DNA from: a virus
Strand: one strand, 5' to 3'
Virus record (IMG/VR): IMGVR_UViG_3300014050_000006
Span: 1-64,000 of that record
DNA length: 64,000 nt
Part shown: piece after piece, positions 53,901 to 63,900 of the stretch
Position numbering within the stretch: the first letter of the stretch is position 1
How the letters are laid out: each line of letters opens with the position of its first letter
Notes under the pieces: generated by a model
Seen by the model: the letters and a program-made list of their open reading frames with translations, nothing else
What the model was told of the DNA's origin: nothing
The model's database searches: none
Position numbers and translations under genes: made by a program

Positions 53901-54027
53901 CATTTATTTGTAATTCACTTGGTTTTTCACTAAAACTTGGATTAAAATTACAATAGTATATTCTACCGCCCATATATCGATCTGAGCCGTTTAATGTTAT
54001 AGATTCTATTTTCTTTTTACTAGGCAT
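50962..54027 (-). CDS. Large baseplate/tail-hub-like protein with poly-Ser linkers and EF-hand loop
   Basis: The 1021-residue protein has an N-terminal beta domain (1-135), a poly-Ser linker (about 139-151), then a perfect EF-hand-type loop (DENKDNLIDHQE, 176-187) next to a small Cys cluster (PCDPCPSC). A central region (about 215-345) contains a FGTLREVLTRWANDFGLNWYYD segment resembling phage hub proteins of the late-control-D type. A second poly-Ser linker lies near residue 430. Position just downstream of fibre and tube genes fits a baseplate hub. The hub assignment is tentative. Confidence 0.5.
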   Translation of the reverse strand: MPSKKKIESITLNGSDRYMGGRIYYCNFNPSFSEKPSELQINVVSDNGVYQKPIINFQTSVKVKIGNLDLGDMYPYKYKNTYSSQGNILQVYFIDPSFILDKIYIGLNSKHGWTKKFEEDNTKMNGKTFAEYLGIPSPISSSSSSSSGTSSVTDEQFRLKKTNNFWILGRLFHPCDENKDNLIDHQEAFNVDPCDPCPSCPEDKYDNRCKELAYTTIFEVAYSFKDLIEAINEFKPKQGNSEITIEAPQGISSNSVKYTKFYRDHFGTLREVLTRWANDFGLNWYYDIVNKVIKFIDISSKEIQVPVGEIIGKYKTTKLISYEHEVSSENTVQRGVISWYERGGERKNSDCSKATTFVLSALYGADYLGNRTRSTPNGARINANTDCLGAVLRAYNPLLRDLFWMRKIYDITTSKKAMNYLVDFGEIDASSSSSSSSFGQLPGDEDTEKTNPKLIPEMGDMSILAVIDCNLSKADRERTKYQKIANAAWNDLVKSMEPFDGLNFIANSGFFVVAKVNEDSLQKRYDMEDELYDFLGKFYIREHLFRLCGITGNEEFVKSNTNIESADGTANIYSKKDGIGAHPLTKYKYYKSGYLGCVIGTGNLSNIRVADPVKGSKGQVNSSIPGSTQGFNIVQAKVNNLDIVQLSDTPQRYRDADGGNGMFSIKKADQHIPRFEQTAVILERQPKWLPEPQYFQETYNDYINKNIGQLEWRLFGNGGVPPGSNFLEFAFGYGQTEAYKSGIMKQIKIFAVNTGIFDVKPAFADEFDKTKEKHPTDTLATVNRKMLRRVGGKYSPLTPIGLLNSNCHEIEFKSLKLPLIITPPHTFVPKNSDKLIEKDLLKATESKGDKATSCDQGLQNEGFRVPAYRVYATQSFNQAVTLPKIQTGIDTNMSCAADVRNFDVAYNKFTDDDFHAFSGKGGGYGCVPNTAYITGIHNAYTGNVFSNLNPDDSLSLEIKGLPEMEDYAAEIKKGLEGFNIQISEQGISTTLQYSTKTIKGISADLLKFQNSRSYDRMSKGV

Positions 54028-57000
54028 TGAAATAATTATCCGTATTATTATATATAGTTACAGTTGATTTGTCATAAAAAGTTGGATTATAAAATTTATC
54101 ATTTTCAGATATTTCATAATAACTATCAGACCTTAGCTTAATACCATTAAGCCAAATTAATTCGCTATTTTTGCTAAATCTAGGTAAATCAAAAGTATAC
54201 ATATTACCAGTAAATCTAATATAATCAACCAATACATTGAATCCATGAATTAATCCTGTAACAGGAATATTTCCAGTAATAAAGTCAATATTTGGTGAAT
54301 TAAAATTATACTGATATCCACTTATTAACTTTTGACCATTTAAATATAAGAAGTCTTTAGAATTTAAAATATCAGAATTTTGACCAGTATAATTTAAAAA
54401 TATTTCACCAGTTTTAATAAAATCTGCTTCTAAATTATCAGTAAATTCATAGAATGAAATTGGTGATCCTAAATTAATATTTGATATAATATAATTTTGA
54501 CCAGTAATTTGAGCTACTCCATTTAAATTAACTAAATAATTCAATCCAGTTGTATTAAATCTAAAGTCTTTTGAGGCTTTACTCATGAATAATGAATTAT
54601 TTAAACTAATATCTAAACCACTATTAATTTGGAAAAGATAAATTTCTATAATATCTTTTTCATCTAAGTATTGATTAATAAGCAAAATGTCTACGCCAAG
54701 TTCTTGCAAGAATTGAATATTCTTTGTAAGATAATAATTTTTAGTATATTGTAAATTACTATTTTTTGTTGCAATCAAAGCATTATTTTGATCAAATATA
54801 GTTTTAGATTGTAAAGTATGATAGCCAGAATCTAAATATAAAGTTTCTAATCCATCGACACTAGTTCCATTATTAGTATAACTAAATTCATAAATATAAT
54901 TTCCAGTTTTTGAAATATCATAAATTCCAGAAGAAAAGCCAGTTTGATAAGTTTGATTTGTTAAAATTAATTTTTGAGAACTAGAAGATGAAGTAACTAA
55001 ATCTATTCCAGTTAATACATTACCAGTAATAACTCCAATAATTCCAGAAACAAGATAAAGTGGAAATCCTGTTCCACAAAAATCTGGTATATCTTTATAC
55101 CAACCAGTATTATATCCAGTTACTCCAGAGAATAATACTTGATTTTCATAACCAGAGATTTGACTTATTATAGTTGTTATTGTTTCTGTTATTATAGTTG
55201 GCCTTTCTACTTCTATGTTATAAATAAAATTAACATTACCAGAAACTAAATTTTTAACTTGTTGACCAGTAATATATTCATAATATGTTCCAAATTGAGA
55301 ACTATTATATTGTTTGACTCCGCTAACTATTTTTGGATAAAATCCTGTTTGCGTACCCCAGCCAGTTAATATTTCATTTTGTAGTAAAGCATTTAAAAAG
55401 CCTCCACCTCCTCCTATTTGTTTCACTCCAGTTAAATAATTTCCACTACTTGAATAAGATCCAGTACTTCCCCAACCACTTATTGTATTATCATTAAATA
55501 ACACTAGTCCAGCAACCAAACCAGCTTCTATATCAGATACTCCAGTTAGTAAATTTAATTTATTATTATTCCAATTTCCACTCCAAATTGTAGAAGTATT
55601 ATAAGGATCAATTTGATAAAATTGATTATTTCCCCAGCCAGTAATAGTTCCATCGTTTTTTAGTGCATAAACATGAGCACTTCCTGCTGATATTTTATTT
55701 ATTCCTGTTAATTGTGCAACTACAGTTTCTTCAAAAATACCAGTAAATGTATTAGAATAATCAGTATTGTATACATAATCTAATTGAACATATTTTGGTT
55801 TAATAGTGATATCACCATAATAGCCATTTTCTACAACTCCTGACCATCCAGTTAAAGGTAAAATTCCGCTACCAGTAGAGTCATTATAATAAAGAATTAA
55901 ATCTAAAAATCCATCATAAACTGACCATTTATTTGTAATATTTACTGGATCTATTCTTATTTCATAAGAGGAATTTATATTTCTATATACGATTTGTCCT
56001 GGAACAAAAGTATTATCATATGTATATAATATATTTACTCCTGTATCTAAGCTATTTTCAATCACTACTTGATATGGAATATTTAAATCATTATTTGTTG
56101 GTACGCTTGTATTACCACTTATTTTAATAATATCAGATAAACCACTATAATCTAAAACCCAGCCAGTTGTATCGTTGTATAAGGAAAGACCAAAATTTTC
56201 AAGATCATTAGAATATTTATATGCTGGTTTAGAGTTGTATTGCCCAGTATAGTTTAAAGTTAATCCAGAAAGATAGTTCCAATCACTATATATGCCAGTA
56301 ATTTGTATTTTTAAAGGATATCCTAAAATTTTATCATTTATTCCAGCTACTTGTCCATAATTATTATATCCCCAGCTAAGAACACTTCCATCATTTTTAA
56401 GAAAAACAGAAAAATATAAACCTAAATCAATTTGAGCAATATCTGTTAATTGACCAAGTGGAGTATCATTATAATTTCCAGTAAAAAGACTAGAAAATAT
56501 GTCATTATATTCGGTTGTTCCATAAATTGCACCCAGATAATTCCAACCCCAACCAGTAACAGTTCCATCATTTTTTAATGCTAAACAACTATTATTTTTA
56601 CATGCAATATCTTTAATATCAGTTAATTGTCCAACTAATGAACCTGTCCAATCTCCAACATAAGATTGATCTCCATATAATTGACCTAAACCATTATATC
56701 CCCAACCAGTTATTGTACCATCATTTAATAAAACTATTGATGTTTTAGAAGAAGTTTGACCAACTTGAAATATTTGTGTTTTTTTAATTTTATTTTTTAA
56801 TGATAAAAATTTAGAAGTATCTAATTGAGTAGAAACTCCACTATTTCCAGTAAGATCTAAACTATAATTACTTCCAGTTATACTACCATAAATTATTCCA
56901 GTATTATCTAAAAATGTATTATCAAAATAACCAGTTACATCAACATAACTATCAAAAATATGAGTAACATTTGTTGGATAATTTTCATATCCATAAAATT

Positions 57001-57736
57001 CACTATTTTTTTGGAATGTATAATAATGATTTAAATTAAATGCAAATTGATCTATAATTTTATTTAATTGAAAGTTTGTTATGTTATCTTTTATTAAAAT
57101 AAAATCTCTTATATATCCACTATAATTTGGAAAATTAGAAAATCTACCGCTACCTAAAACTATCGAACCAGTAACATTAGGAGTCGAATTGTTGTCAATT
57201 TCAAAAGCTTCTGTATAAAAATCATCATAAGCTGCATTGTAATAATTAACGAAAATGTTATTTTCATATCCTCTAAAACAAACAATTCCTTTTGTGTCAA
57301 GATGATAAACTGGAGAAAGATATTTTAAGTTTTTATTTGAATCATAATATTCTATAATCAAATTATTATAATCATTAATACAAACATTAAAACCATAATA
57401 TTGACCATCATTTCCAGTATTTAAATTAGAAAATAAAACGCATGGACCATTTCCTGTTTTTTCGTAATTAACTATGAATGTATAAGAATTTAATTCTAAA
57501 TCTTTTAAAGATATATCAACTCTATTGGTTGTATCAAAAAATAAATATCCAGATTTTATGTTTAAATTTGTGTTTAAATTTGATCCAACATAAACACCAG
57601 TATAATTTATATACTCTGTATTATTATAAATATAATTATTACCACTAAAATTTTCACTATCGAAAAAATAATGAACTAAATAATTTTCAGATTCAACGCT
57701 TAAGTTATTTAAAAAATATTGAGTACTTTTTTTCAT
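54020..57736 (-). CDS. Large virion protein: LamG-like domain plus RCC1 repeats
   Basis: In the 1238-residue protein, residues about 25-240 form a LamG/concanavalin-like domain (YTFIVNYEKTGNGPCVLFS, IVCFRGYENNIFVNYYN). RCC1-type repeats follow in two groups (about 325-475 and 690-815), with KNDGTVTGWGWN, KNDGTITGWGNN and similar cores. The remainder is Thr-Gly-rich beta structure. It overlaps both neighbours (8 and 4 nt). This is the second RCC1 protein in the block, suggesting duplication of receptor-facing modules. Confidence 0.7.
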   Translation of the reverse strand: MKKSTQYFLNNLSVESENYLVHYFFDSENFSGNNYIYNNTEYINYTGVYVGSNLNTNLNIKSGYLFFDTTNRVDISLKDLELNSYTFIVNYEKTGNGPCVLFSNLNTGNDGQYYGFNVCINDYNNLIIEYYDSNKNLKYLSPVYHLDTKGIVCFRGYENNIFVNYYNAAYDDFYTEAFEIDNNSTPNVTGSIVLGSGRFSNFPNYSGYIRDFILIKDNITNFQLNKIIDQFAFNLNHYYTFQKNSEFYGYENYPTNVTHIFDSYVDVTGYFDNTFLDNTGIIYGSITGSNYSLDLTGNSGVSTQLDTSKFLSLKNKIKKTQIFQVGQTSSKTSIVLLNDGTITGWGYNGLGQLYGDQSYVGDWTGSLVGQLTDIKDIACKNNSCLALKNDGTVTGWGWNYLGAIYGTTEYNDIFSSLFTGNYNDTPLGQLTDIAQIDLGLYFSVFLKNDGSVLSWGYNNYGQVAGINDKILGYPLKIQITGIYSDWNYLSGLTLNYTGQYNSKPAYKYSNDLENFGLSLYNDTTGWVLDYSGLSDIIKISGNTSVPTNNDLNIPYQVVIENSLDTGVNILYTYDNTFVPGQIVYRNINSSYEIRIDPVNITNKWSVYDGFLDLILYYNDSTGSGILPLTGWSGVVENGYYGDITIKPKYVQLDYVYNTDYSNTFTGIFEETVVAQLTGINKISAGSAHVYALKNDGTITGWGNNQFYQIDPYNTSTIWSGNWNNNKLNLLTGVSDIEAGLVAGLVLFNDNTISGWGSTGSYSSSGNYLTGVKQIGGGGGFLNALLQNEILTGWGTQTGFYPKIVSGVKQYNSSQFGTYYEYITGQQVKNLVSGNVNFIYNIEVERPTIITETITTIISQISGYENQVLFSGVTGYNTGWYKDIPDFCGTGFPLYLVSGIIGVITGNVLTGIDLVTSSSSSQKLILTNQTYQTGFSSGIYDISKTGNYIYEFSYTNNGTSVDGLETLYLDSGYHTLQSKTIFDQNNALIATKNSNLQYTKNYYLTKNIQFLQELGVDILLINQYLDEKDIIEIYLFQINSGLDISLNNSLFMSKASKDFRFNTTGLNYLVNLNGVAQITGQNYIISNINLGSPISFYEFTDNLEADFIKTGEIFLNYTGQNSDILNSKDFLYLNGQKLISGYQYNFNSPNIDFITGNIPVTGLIHGFNVLVDYIRFTGNMYTFDLPRFSKNSELIWLNGIKLRSDSYYEISENDKFYNPTFYDKSTVTIYNNTDNYFNA

Positions 57737-59274
57737 GTCAAATCCTTAAATGTAGAATCATTTCCAACTTTTTGTATTACATAAGAAAATGATTTATTTT
57801 GAGCATCGATTCCATATTCATCTTTTAATAATAAAGTTTTACTTAAATTTGCTAAATCTCCACTTTTTTCTACATTTTGAACAAATGCTATTTGAGGAGC
57901 CGAATTAGTATATTTACCTTGAATAGAAATATTTATAATTGAATTATTTGCATAATCTAAATTTTCTAAATAATATACTCCTTTTCCACTTAAAATTGGC
58001 GCAAAACTATTTTGTGGGAATCCAGCTTGATAATCAACATTTAAGCTTAAATCATAAAGCTGAACTCCTTGAGTTCCACCAATAACAGAAGGAGACTGTA
58101 TATAACTTTCAGAATAAGTAGAAACTTGAGTAGCGATTCCGTTGCCTTCACTACTTGATTCTAGAAAAAGTTCTTCTGAGAGAGGATTATAATCTTTTAT
58201 TATTTTAGAAATATTTTTAGATAAATCAGTCGCTGTTCCATCGGCAGATCTTATAATTGTTGATGGTCTTGATTCAGAATTAAAAACAGCATTTGTAGTT
58301 TTATTCAAAAAATCAAAATTAAAACTTAATGTATTATTGACTTTATTTCCATTTTGAGTTATTGTTAAATCGTTTGAATAAGTTGTATTTATTTCCATTA
58401 CTTTTTGTACATTATCATAACTTGCAGTATTTGATATTACTTTAAAATATGAAGGAACTGAAAAAGGATTAGTTTTTATTAAACCTTTTAAATCGTTTTC
58501 TGTTGTATTTATTCCTCCATTGGCTACAGATATTACATTTATTGTTGCTAATCCATCTATTCCAGATTGAATTTGTGCAGAATGTTTTATTATACCTTTT
58601 TTACTCAAATCTTTCTGTAATAAATTTGCTGTAAAATTTTGTTGTATATTATAGCTTCCATTAGTAATATCTGCTGTTTCAGAAGAACTATTAAATACAA
58701 TATTAGAAAAATTTCCATTTTTAGAAATTTTTGAATAATTCAATCTCCAATTTTGTACTTGACCAGTTAATAATTGAGCAAAACTCTTTGCATTATTTAC
58801 AGCGCTAGATCCATCAATACTTACTGCGGTTACATTTATGTTTCTATTTATACTTATTGTTCCATCAAGATTTTCAGTAACACTTATTTCATTTTTTACA
58901 TCAGTAAGATTATTTTGATTATCATCCATAAAACTATAGCATTCACATTCTACAGTATATGGAACATGACCAATCCAATTAGATTCATTTAAAGTAATAT
59001 TTGAAAGTGTGCAAGGTCCATTATTCAATTGAGAAAAACTATTTAAAAATGAATTGATTCCAATTACTGCTTGATTAGGAATATCTTGTTCAACTCCTTG
59101 AGGAAGATATTCGCCTTCTATTGTAAAAATCACTTTATTTGCGTACTGAGTTGGTCCATTAAATATAGGTTCTATCCTTTTTGTAGCAAAAGTTGTTATT
59201 TTCTTATTATTTAAAGATGACCCCTCTAATAATGATGAGCTTAAAGCAGAATAAGGTAAAGATAGATTGCTCAT
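57733..59274 (-). CDS. Tail protein, paralogue of its upstream neighbour
   Basis: The 513-residue protein is beta-rich with a polar, Asn/Ser/Thr-heavy composition. A ADITNGSYNIQQNFTANL stretch (about 207-224) resembles ITNGDVSYNISEGSVNFSLT in the next gene, and both contain similar NxNV/INIS strands, so the two may be paralogues sharing a domain. It overlaps neighbours by 4 nt and 1 nt. Located between the tape-measure-like gene and the fibre genes, where distal-tail and baseplate proteins usually lie. Function inferred from position. Confidence 0.5.
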   Translation of the reverse strand: MSNLSLPYSALSSSLLEGSSLNNKKITTFATKRIEPIFNGPTQYANKVIFTIEGEYLPQGVEQDIPNQAVIGINSFLNSFSQLNNGPCTLSNITLNESNWIGHVPYTVECECYSFMDDNQNNLTDVKNEISVTENLDGTISINRNINVTAVSIDGSSAVNNAKSFAQLLTGQVQNWRLNYSKISKNGNFSNIVFNSSSETADITNGSYNIQQNFTANLLQKDLSKKGIIKHSAQIQSGIDGLATINVISVANGGINTTENDLKGLIKTNPFSVPSYFKVISNTASYDNVQKVMEINTTYSNDLTITQNGNKVNNTLSFNFDFLNKTTNAVFNSESRPSTIIRSADGTATDLSKNISKIIKDYNPLSEELFLESSSEGNGIATQVSTYSESYIQSPSVIGGTQGVQLYDLSLNVDYQAGFPQNSFAPILSGKGVYYLENLDYANNSIINISIQGKYTNSAPQIAFVQNVEKSGDLANLSKTLLLKDEYGIDAQNKSFSYVIQKVGNDSTFKDLT

Positions 59275-60959
59275 TATATTTTTACCTCTGATGGTTGTTG
59301 GGCTTGTAAAGCTATGTTATTTCTTTCTCTATATCCACCAAAATTTAACCAAGTTGCACTACCTTGAAAAGTTCTACCTATCAAATCTGATGAAATATTT
59401 ATTGATTTAATAATCCCATCTTTATAATTATCTTTAATTAATCCTATGAATGTTTTAATGTAAGCTTTAATATCAGAACTATTTTTAAATAAAGCTTGGA
59501 CCTTTAAATTCGATTCTGTTGGTCTTGATTGACTACTTTCTTGAATTAATTCTTCTCCTGGAGTAAGACCACCAATAACAATAAATTGATTTGCTAAATG
59601 AACTGGTGATTGATTTGTCAATTCTGCAGAACCATAAATCATAGTTTGATTAGAAGTATTAAAATTTGGCCTGCTTTCATAAGTTAAACTAAAATTAACT
59701 GATCCTTCACTAATATTATATGAAACATCGCCATTTGTAATATAAGTTTTATATTTTGCTTGTGTTATATCGTTTTTCATATCAGTAAAATTTTTTGCAC
59801 TTGAAAATTTATTTTTATAATTGCTATCAAAATATTTTTTTGCATTATTTAATTTATTATTTTTATTAAAATCTATTTCTTTATCTGTAGGACTTCCTAT
59901 ACCAGTTATAGTGCCTCTAATAATTTTTCTTTTTGAATTTTCTTTTTTAAGATCTTCTATTGTAGTTATAATTTCAACCCGAACTTGATTAACATATTCT
60001 GGTTCATTAGTGATAGAAACGCTAGATTGAGCTGTACCAGATGCTTCATCTACGGTTATTTGACTATTAGAAACTAAAAATATATTTCTATATCCAATTG
60101 GTAAATTTCCATAACTTAATATATAATAATTAGTAACAAATTGTGTGCATCTTCCTAATGCTCCACTAGCTTCAGACAAAGCTTTAGGAATTAAATCTTG
60201 TATTGTATATGTATCTTTTTCTATTTTAATTTGAGTATTTTCACTTGCGATAATTGCTCCGTTATTTTGTATATTGTAATTATTAGATCTTAAAATTGCA
60301 AATCCACCACTGCTTTCTCTGAATTTATTTTTTACTTCTATATATGTATAGGTTGCAGTTTTTTCATCATAAACATTTGAAGCTGTTGTCCTTGATGCAG
60401 TTAATGAAAATATATTGATTTGACCTAATATAGCACGAGCAATATTATTTGCTGCTCCTTCAGTAAAACTATTAGCATTAGGAGCAAAAGTTAATCCAAC
60501 TGAAGTAGTTAGAGTTTCACCTTCTAAATCTTGTTCTTTAATTTGAGTTATTTTAATATCTTCTAAATCTCTTAGTTGTGATGTAGTAATTCCATATTGA
60601 GTTAGACCAGATGAACTTACTGTTTCGTATATTTCAAATGTGATTGAAAAATCTTTGCTTTGTACATCTTGATTATTTGTTTGATCAAAATCAATACTAG
60701 TTATTTTTACTCCAGTATAAGATACTAGATTTGCAAAATTAAGAGTACAGTTTTTTGCTGATTTATTATCTTCAATCGCATTAATTTGATTCCAAATTTG
60801 TGAATATCCATTTTGGTTATTTAATGACAAAAGTTTTCCTTTTACAGTAATCTCTTGTACCATTTTTAATAAAAAATTAGCTTGGTTTTTTTCTATCTTT
60901 TTAGTAGCACTAGTTATTTGTGGGTAATCTAAAGATATATTAAATACTGGATTTGCCAT
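59274..60959 (-). CDS. Tail protein upstream of the fibre block
   Basis: The 561-residue protein is beta-rich with an N-terminal MANPVFNISLDYPQITSATKK segment, followed by a helix and strands that look like a tail-tube or distal-tail insertion (LNFANLVSYTGVKITSIDFDQT). Near the end an INISSDLIGRTFQGSATWLNFGGY segment suggests a second beta domain. It follows the tape-measure-like gene by 3 nt, the place of a distal tail protein. No firm family match. Confidence 0.5.
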   Translation of the reverse strand: MANPVFNISLDYPQITSATKKIEKNQANFLLKMVQEITVKGKLLSLNNQNGYSQIWNQINAIEDNKSAKNCTLNFANLVSYTGVKITSIDFDQTNNQDVQSKDFSITFEIYETVSSSGLTQYGITTSQLRDLEDIKITQIKEQDLEGETLTTSVGLTFAPNANSFTEGAANNIARAILGQINIFSLTASRTTASNVYDEKTATYTYIEVKNKFRESSGGFAILRSNNYNIQNNGAIIASENTQIKIEKDTYTIQDLIPKALSEASGALGRCTQFVTNYYILSYGNLPIGYRNIFLVSNSQITVDEASGTAQSSVSITNEPEYVNQVRVEIITTIEDLKKENSKRKIIRGTITGIGSPTDKEIDFNKNNKLNNAKKYFDSNYKNKFSSAKNFTDMKNDITQAKYKTYITNGDVSYNISEGSVNFSLTYESRPNFNTSNQTMIYGSAELTNQSPVHLANQFIVIGGLTPGEELIQESSQSRPTESNLKVQALFKNSSDIKAYIKTFIGLIKDNYKDGIIKSINISSDLIGRTFQGSATWLNFGGYRERNNIALQAQQPSEVKI

Positions 60960-60962
60960 ATT

Positions 60963-63900
60963 TTATGCTGCCATCTTTGTCCTCATTGATTGAGGGGGAG
61001 TGACAGTTCCTTTTGCCATGTTTCTAGATTTTTCCTCTACAATTTTTAATAACCCTTCTCCAAATTTCTTTACTTCTGCTTCTATCATTTTTTGAAGTTC
61101 TGCTTTATCGTTAGCTGCTGCTTGAGCAATATTAATATTAGGAGCGACTGATATATTATTGGTTGTTTCTGTTGGTTTTTCTTTATTTGCTTGAGTTGTT
61201 GTTTCTTGAGTAGGAGTTTGTTCTTTTTGTTTTTTTCTGTTTTTAATTTCTTCAATTTGTCTTTTAAAATCAGTTTCTTGTTGAGCTTGTTGTTCTTTAC
61301 TTGGACCACCAAATAAAGTTGGAGCCATATTATACATAGCATTTCCCATTGTGCTTGCTACATTTTCCCCATTTCCAACTGGAATTTGACTAATTCCATA
61401 ACCTACAGCTGCTCCGCCAGCTGCTGCAGCAGTATAAGGATTAAATAATGCTCTTCCTATCGCTGGTGCTGCTGTACCGATTCCTCTTCCAGCACCAGCA
61501 ACTACATTTTTCCCTACATTAACTGTCCCTCCAACAACTTTTGTTCCTACATTAGCTGCTCCTGCTCCAAAAGCGCCCCCAATAGCACTACTAATTAATC
61601 CACCACCCACTCCTCCACCAGCTAATAATGTATTTAACCAATCTGGTTGGGTTCCTGGGACTTGAGTTCCAGTTGCTGCTGCAAGTGCTGTATTAAAAGT
61701 TGCAGTTTTTGCATTTTCTGCTCCAGCGCTTGCTTGTCCTAATGCAGTTGTTAAAGTTTTAACTGCTTCTGTATTAGCTTTTTGTGCAGCACTTTGCTCT
61801 TGAACAAACGTTCCCATTTTAGTATAATCTGGTAAATCTTTTCCAGTATAAGCTTTTTCAAATGCAGCATTTCCAAGATCTTCAAAATTTATGTTTTTTG
61901 TAATTTCTTTGAATTTTGCAACATCTCCACCAGCTGCAGATATAGCCTCTATTTGAGCATTGTATTGTTCTTCAGCTTTATTTTGATATGCCTTTTTTCC
62001 TGATTTTATTAATTCTGGATTTGTTTGTTTTAATGTATCAAGAGATACCCCACTTTGAGTCAACATATCTATCATATTAGCCGAAGCCATATCTTGAAAA
62101 ACTTGTGCTCCTGGACCAATTTGTTTCGCACGACTATATATAGCTGTTTGTTCTGCTAATACAGCTTTTAAGCTTTTTTCATTTCTATCTTGAACACTTG
62201 ATTTTGTTACAATATTTTCTGCTCCTGCATAATTTTTTACAATTCCTCCTCCAGTTCCTGCTCCTTGTCCTGCTATAGCTTTTGCTCTTTTTACTTCTAC
62301 TTCTAATGATTTAAATAAAGCTTGAGTAAGTTCATTTGCTGCTTTTGGACTTTGCGAAATTGCACCATTTAATGCATTTATAGCGTCTGTACTTATTCCA
62401 GCACTTTCATACATCATTTTTAATACAGAAATAACATCATTTGTACTACCAGAAACATTTGATAAGTTTTCAGCAAGAGCAGCTAAATCTTGTGGAGTTT
62501 CAGATAACGGGGCTAATAGATTTCCAGCAATTCCTTCAATATCTTGTTTAGTACCTAACACATCTTGAGTTCCTTGTCCTTGCATCATGCTTTTTCCAAT
62601 TCCACCTAAACCTGGGACAGCAGATAATATTTGCCCAACTTGACCTTTAAAACCCATTTGTTTTCTTGCATCTAATTGTTTTTGATAAATATCTCTTGTT
62701 AATTCTTTTTGTGCTTGTTGTACTGCTCCTCCTCTTTGCTCTTTACTTAGTGTTGCTTGAATTTCTTTTGGTGAAGATAAATTTTTCATGATTGCATCTT
62801 GTATTTCTTTTCCAAGTGGAGTCATGCCTTCTAATATTGCTTTTTTCAAATCTTTAATTTTAGTTGGATCTGGTTCACTTTTTTCTAATTCTGCTACATA
62901 ATCATTAATTGCTGGAGTTAAAGAACTAATTACTCCTTCTAATTTACTTGATTTATCTCTCATTTGATCTAAACTTTTATCTAATTTATCTATTTCTGTT
63001 GTATATGGTTTATTTGCTGATGCAGATAATCCAGCAATACCTTGTACTGCTAACATACTTCCTGCAATAGCTCCACCATATTTTTTACCACCTACACCAT
63101 ATCCAGAAGCTACGGTACTCATTATACCTAAAGTTTGAGATAATCCTTTTGTTACTTTATTTGTTTCTGTACCAAATTGATTTACTAGTCCTTCGGCTAC
63201 AGAAAGACCAATAGACAAAGCTATCATTTTGTCTGTTAAACTTTTAGTAGCTTGTTCAAGATTTTGCGTTTCTAAAACTGGTTGTTTTCCTGCATTCTCA
63301 ACTTTTTTTCTATATGCTGGATCTTGCCAATTTGGTGCAAAATTTGGTATATGTCCTCTTGATCTATTAATTCCTTGTTTTAATCCTGCGGGTTCATCTT
63401 TTGTATTATAGACTCCAAGACCAAAAGGATTATTTCTATTAATTAAAGATGAATCAGATCCAACTCTAATTTGACTTGGATCTACTCCAGCAGCTTGTTC
63501 TCTTTGCATGGCTTCTTGCAGAGCTGAAAAATTAGGTATATAACCCAAAGATTTATTTTTTCCTTTTCTAATTAAAAATTGAAATCTTTTCTTTTCTTCA
63601 TTAGTTAATTTATCTTTTCTTCTTAAAGCATTTAATTCTGTTTCTTCATTATATGCTTTTGATTCTTTAATATATTCTGATCCTAAGACTTGCTTAACTT
63701 TATTGTTTACATATCCTAAATCTAATATTTTTTGTGCAGTACTATCTCTTTGATCTTGTTTTGCATTAACTTTTGCTTCGTATGTAGCAGCTGGCATATT
63801 ATTAAACAATTTTCTAAGTTCTGTATTTGGATTTTCAAAGTCTATTGGTGCATTTTGCGCTCTTCCTTCTGACATACTGGACGTAGCAAGATTTACAGCG

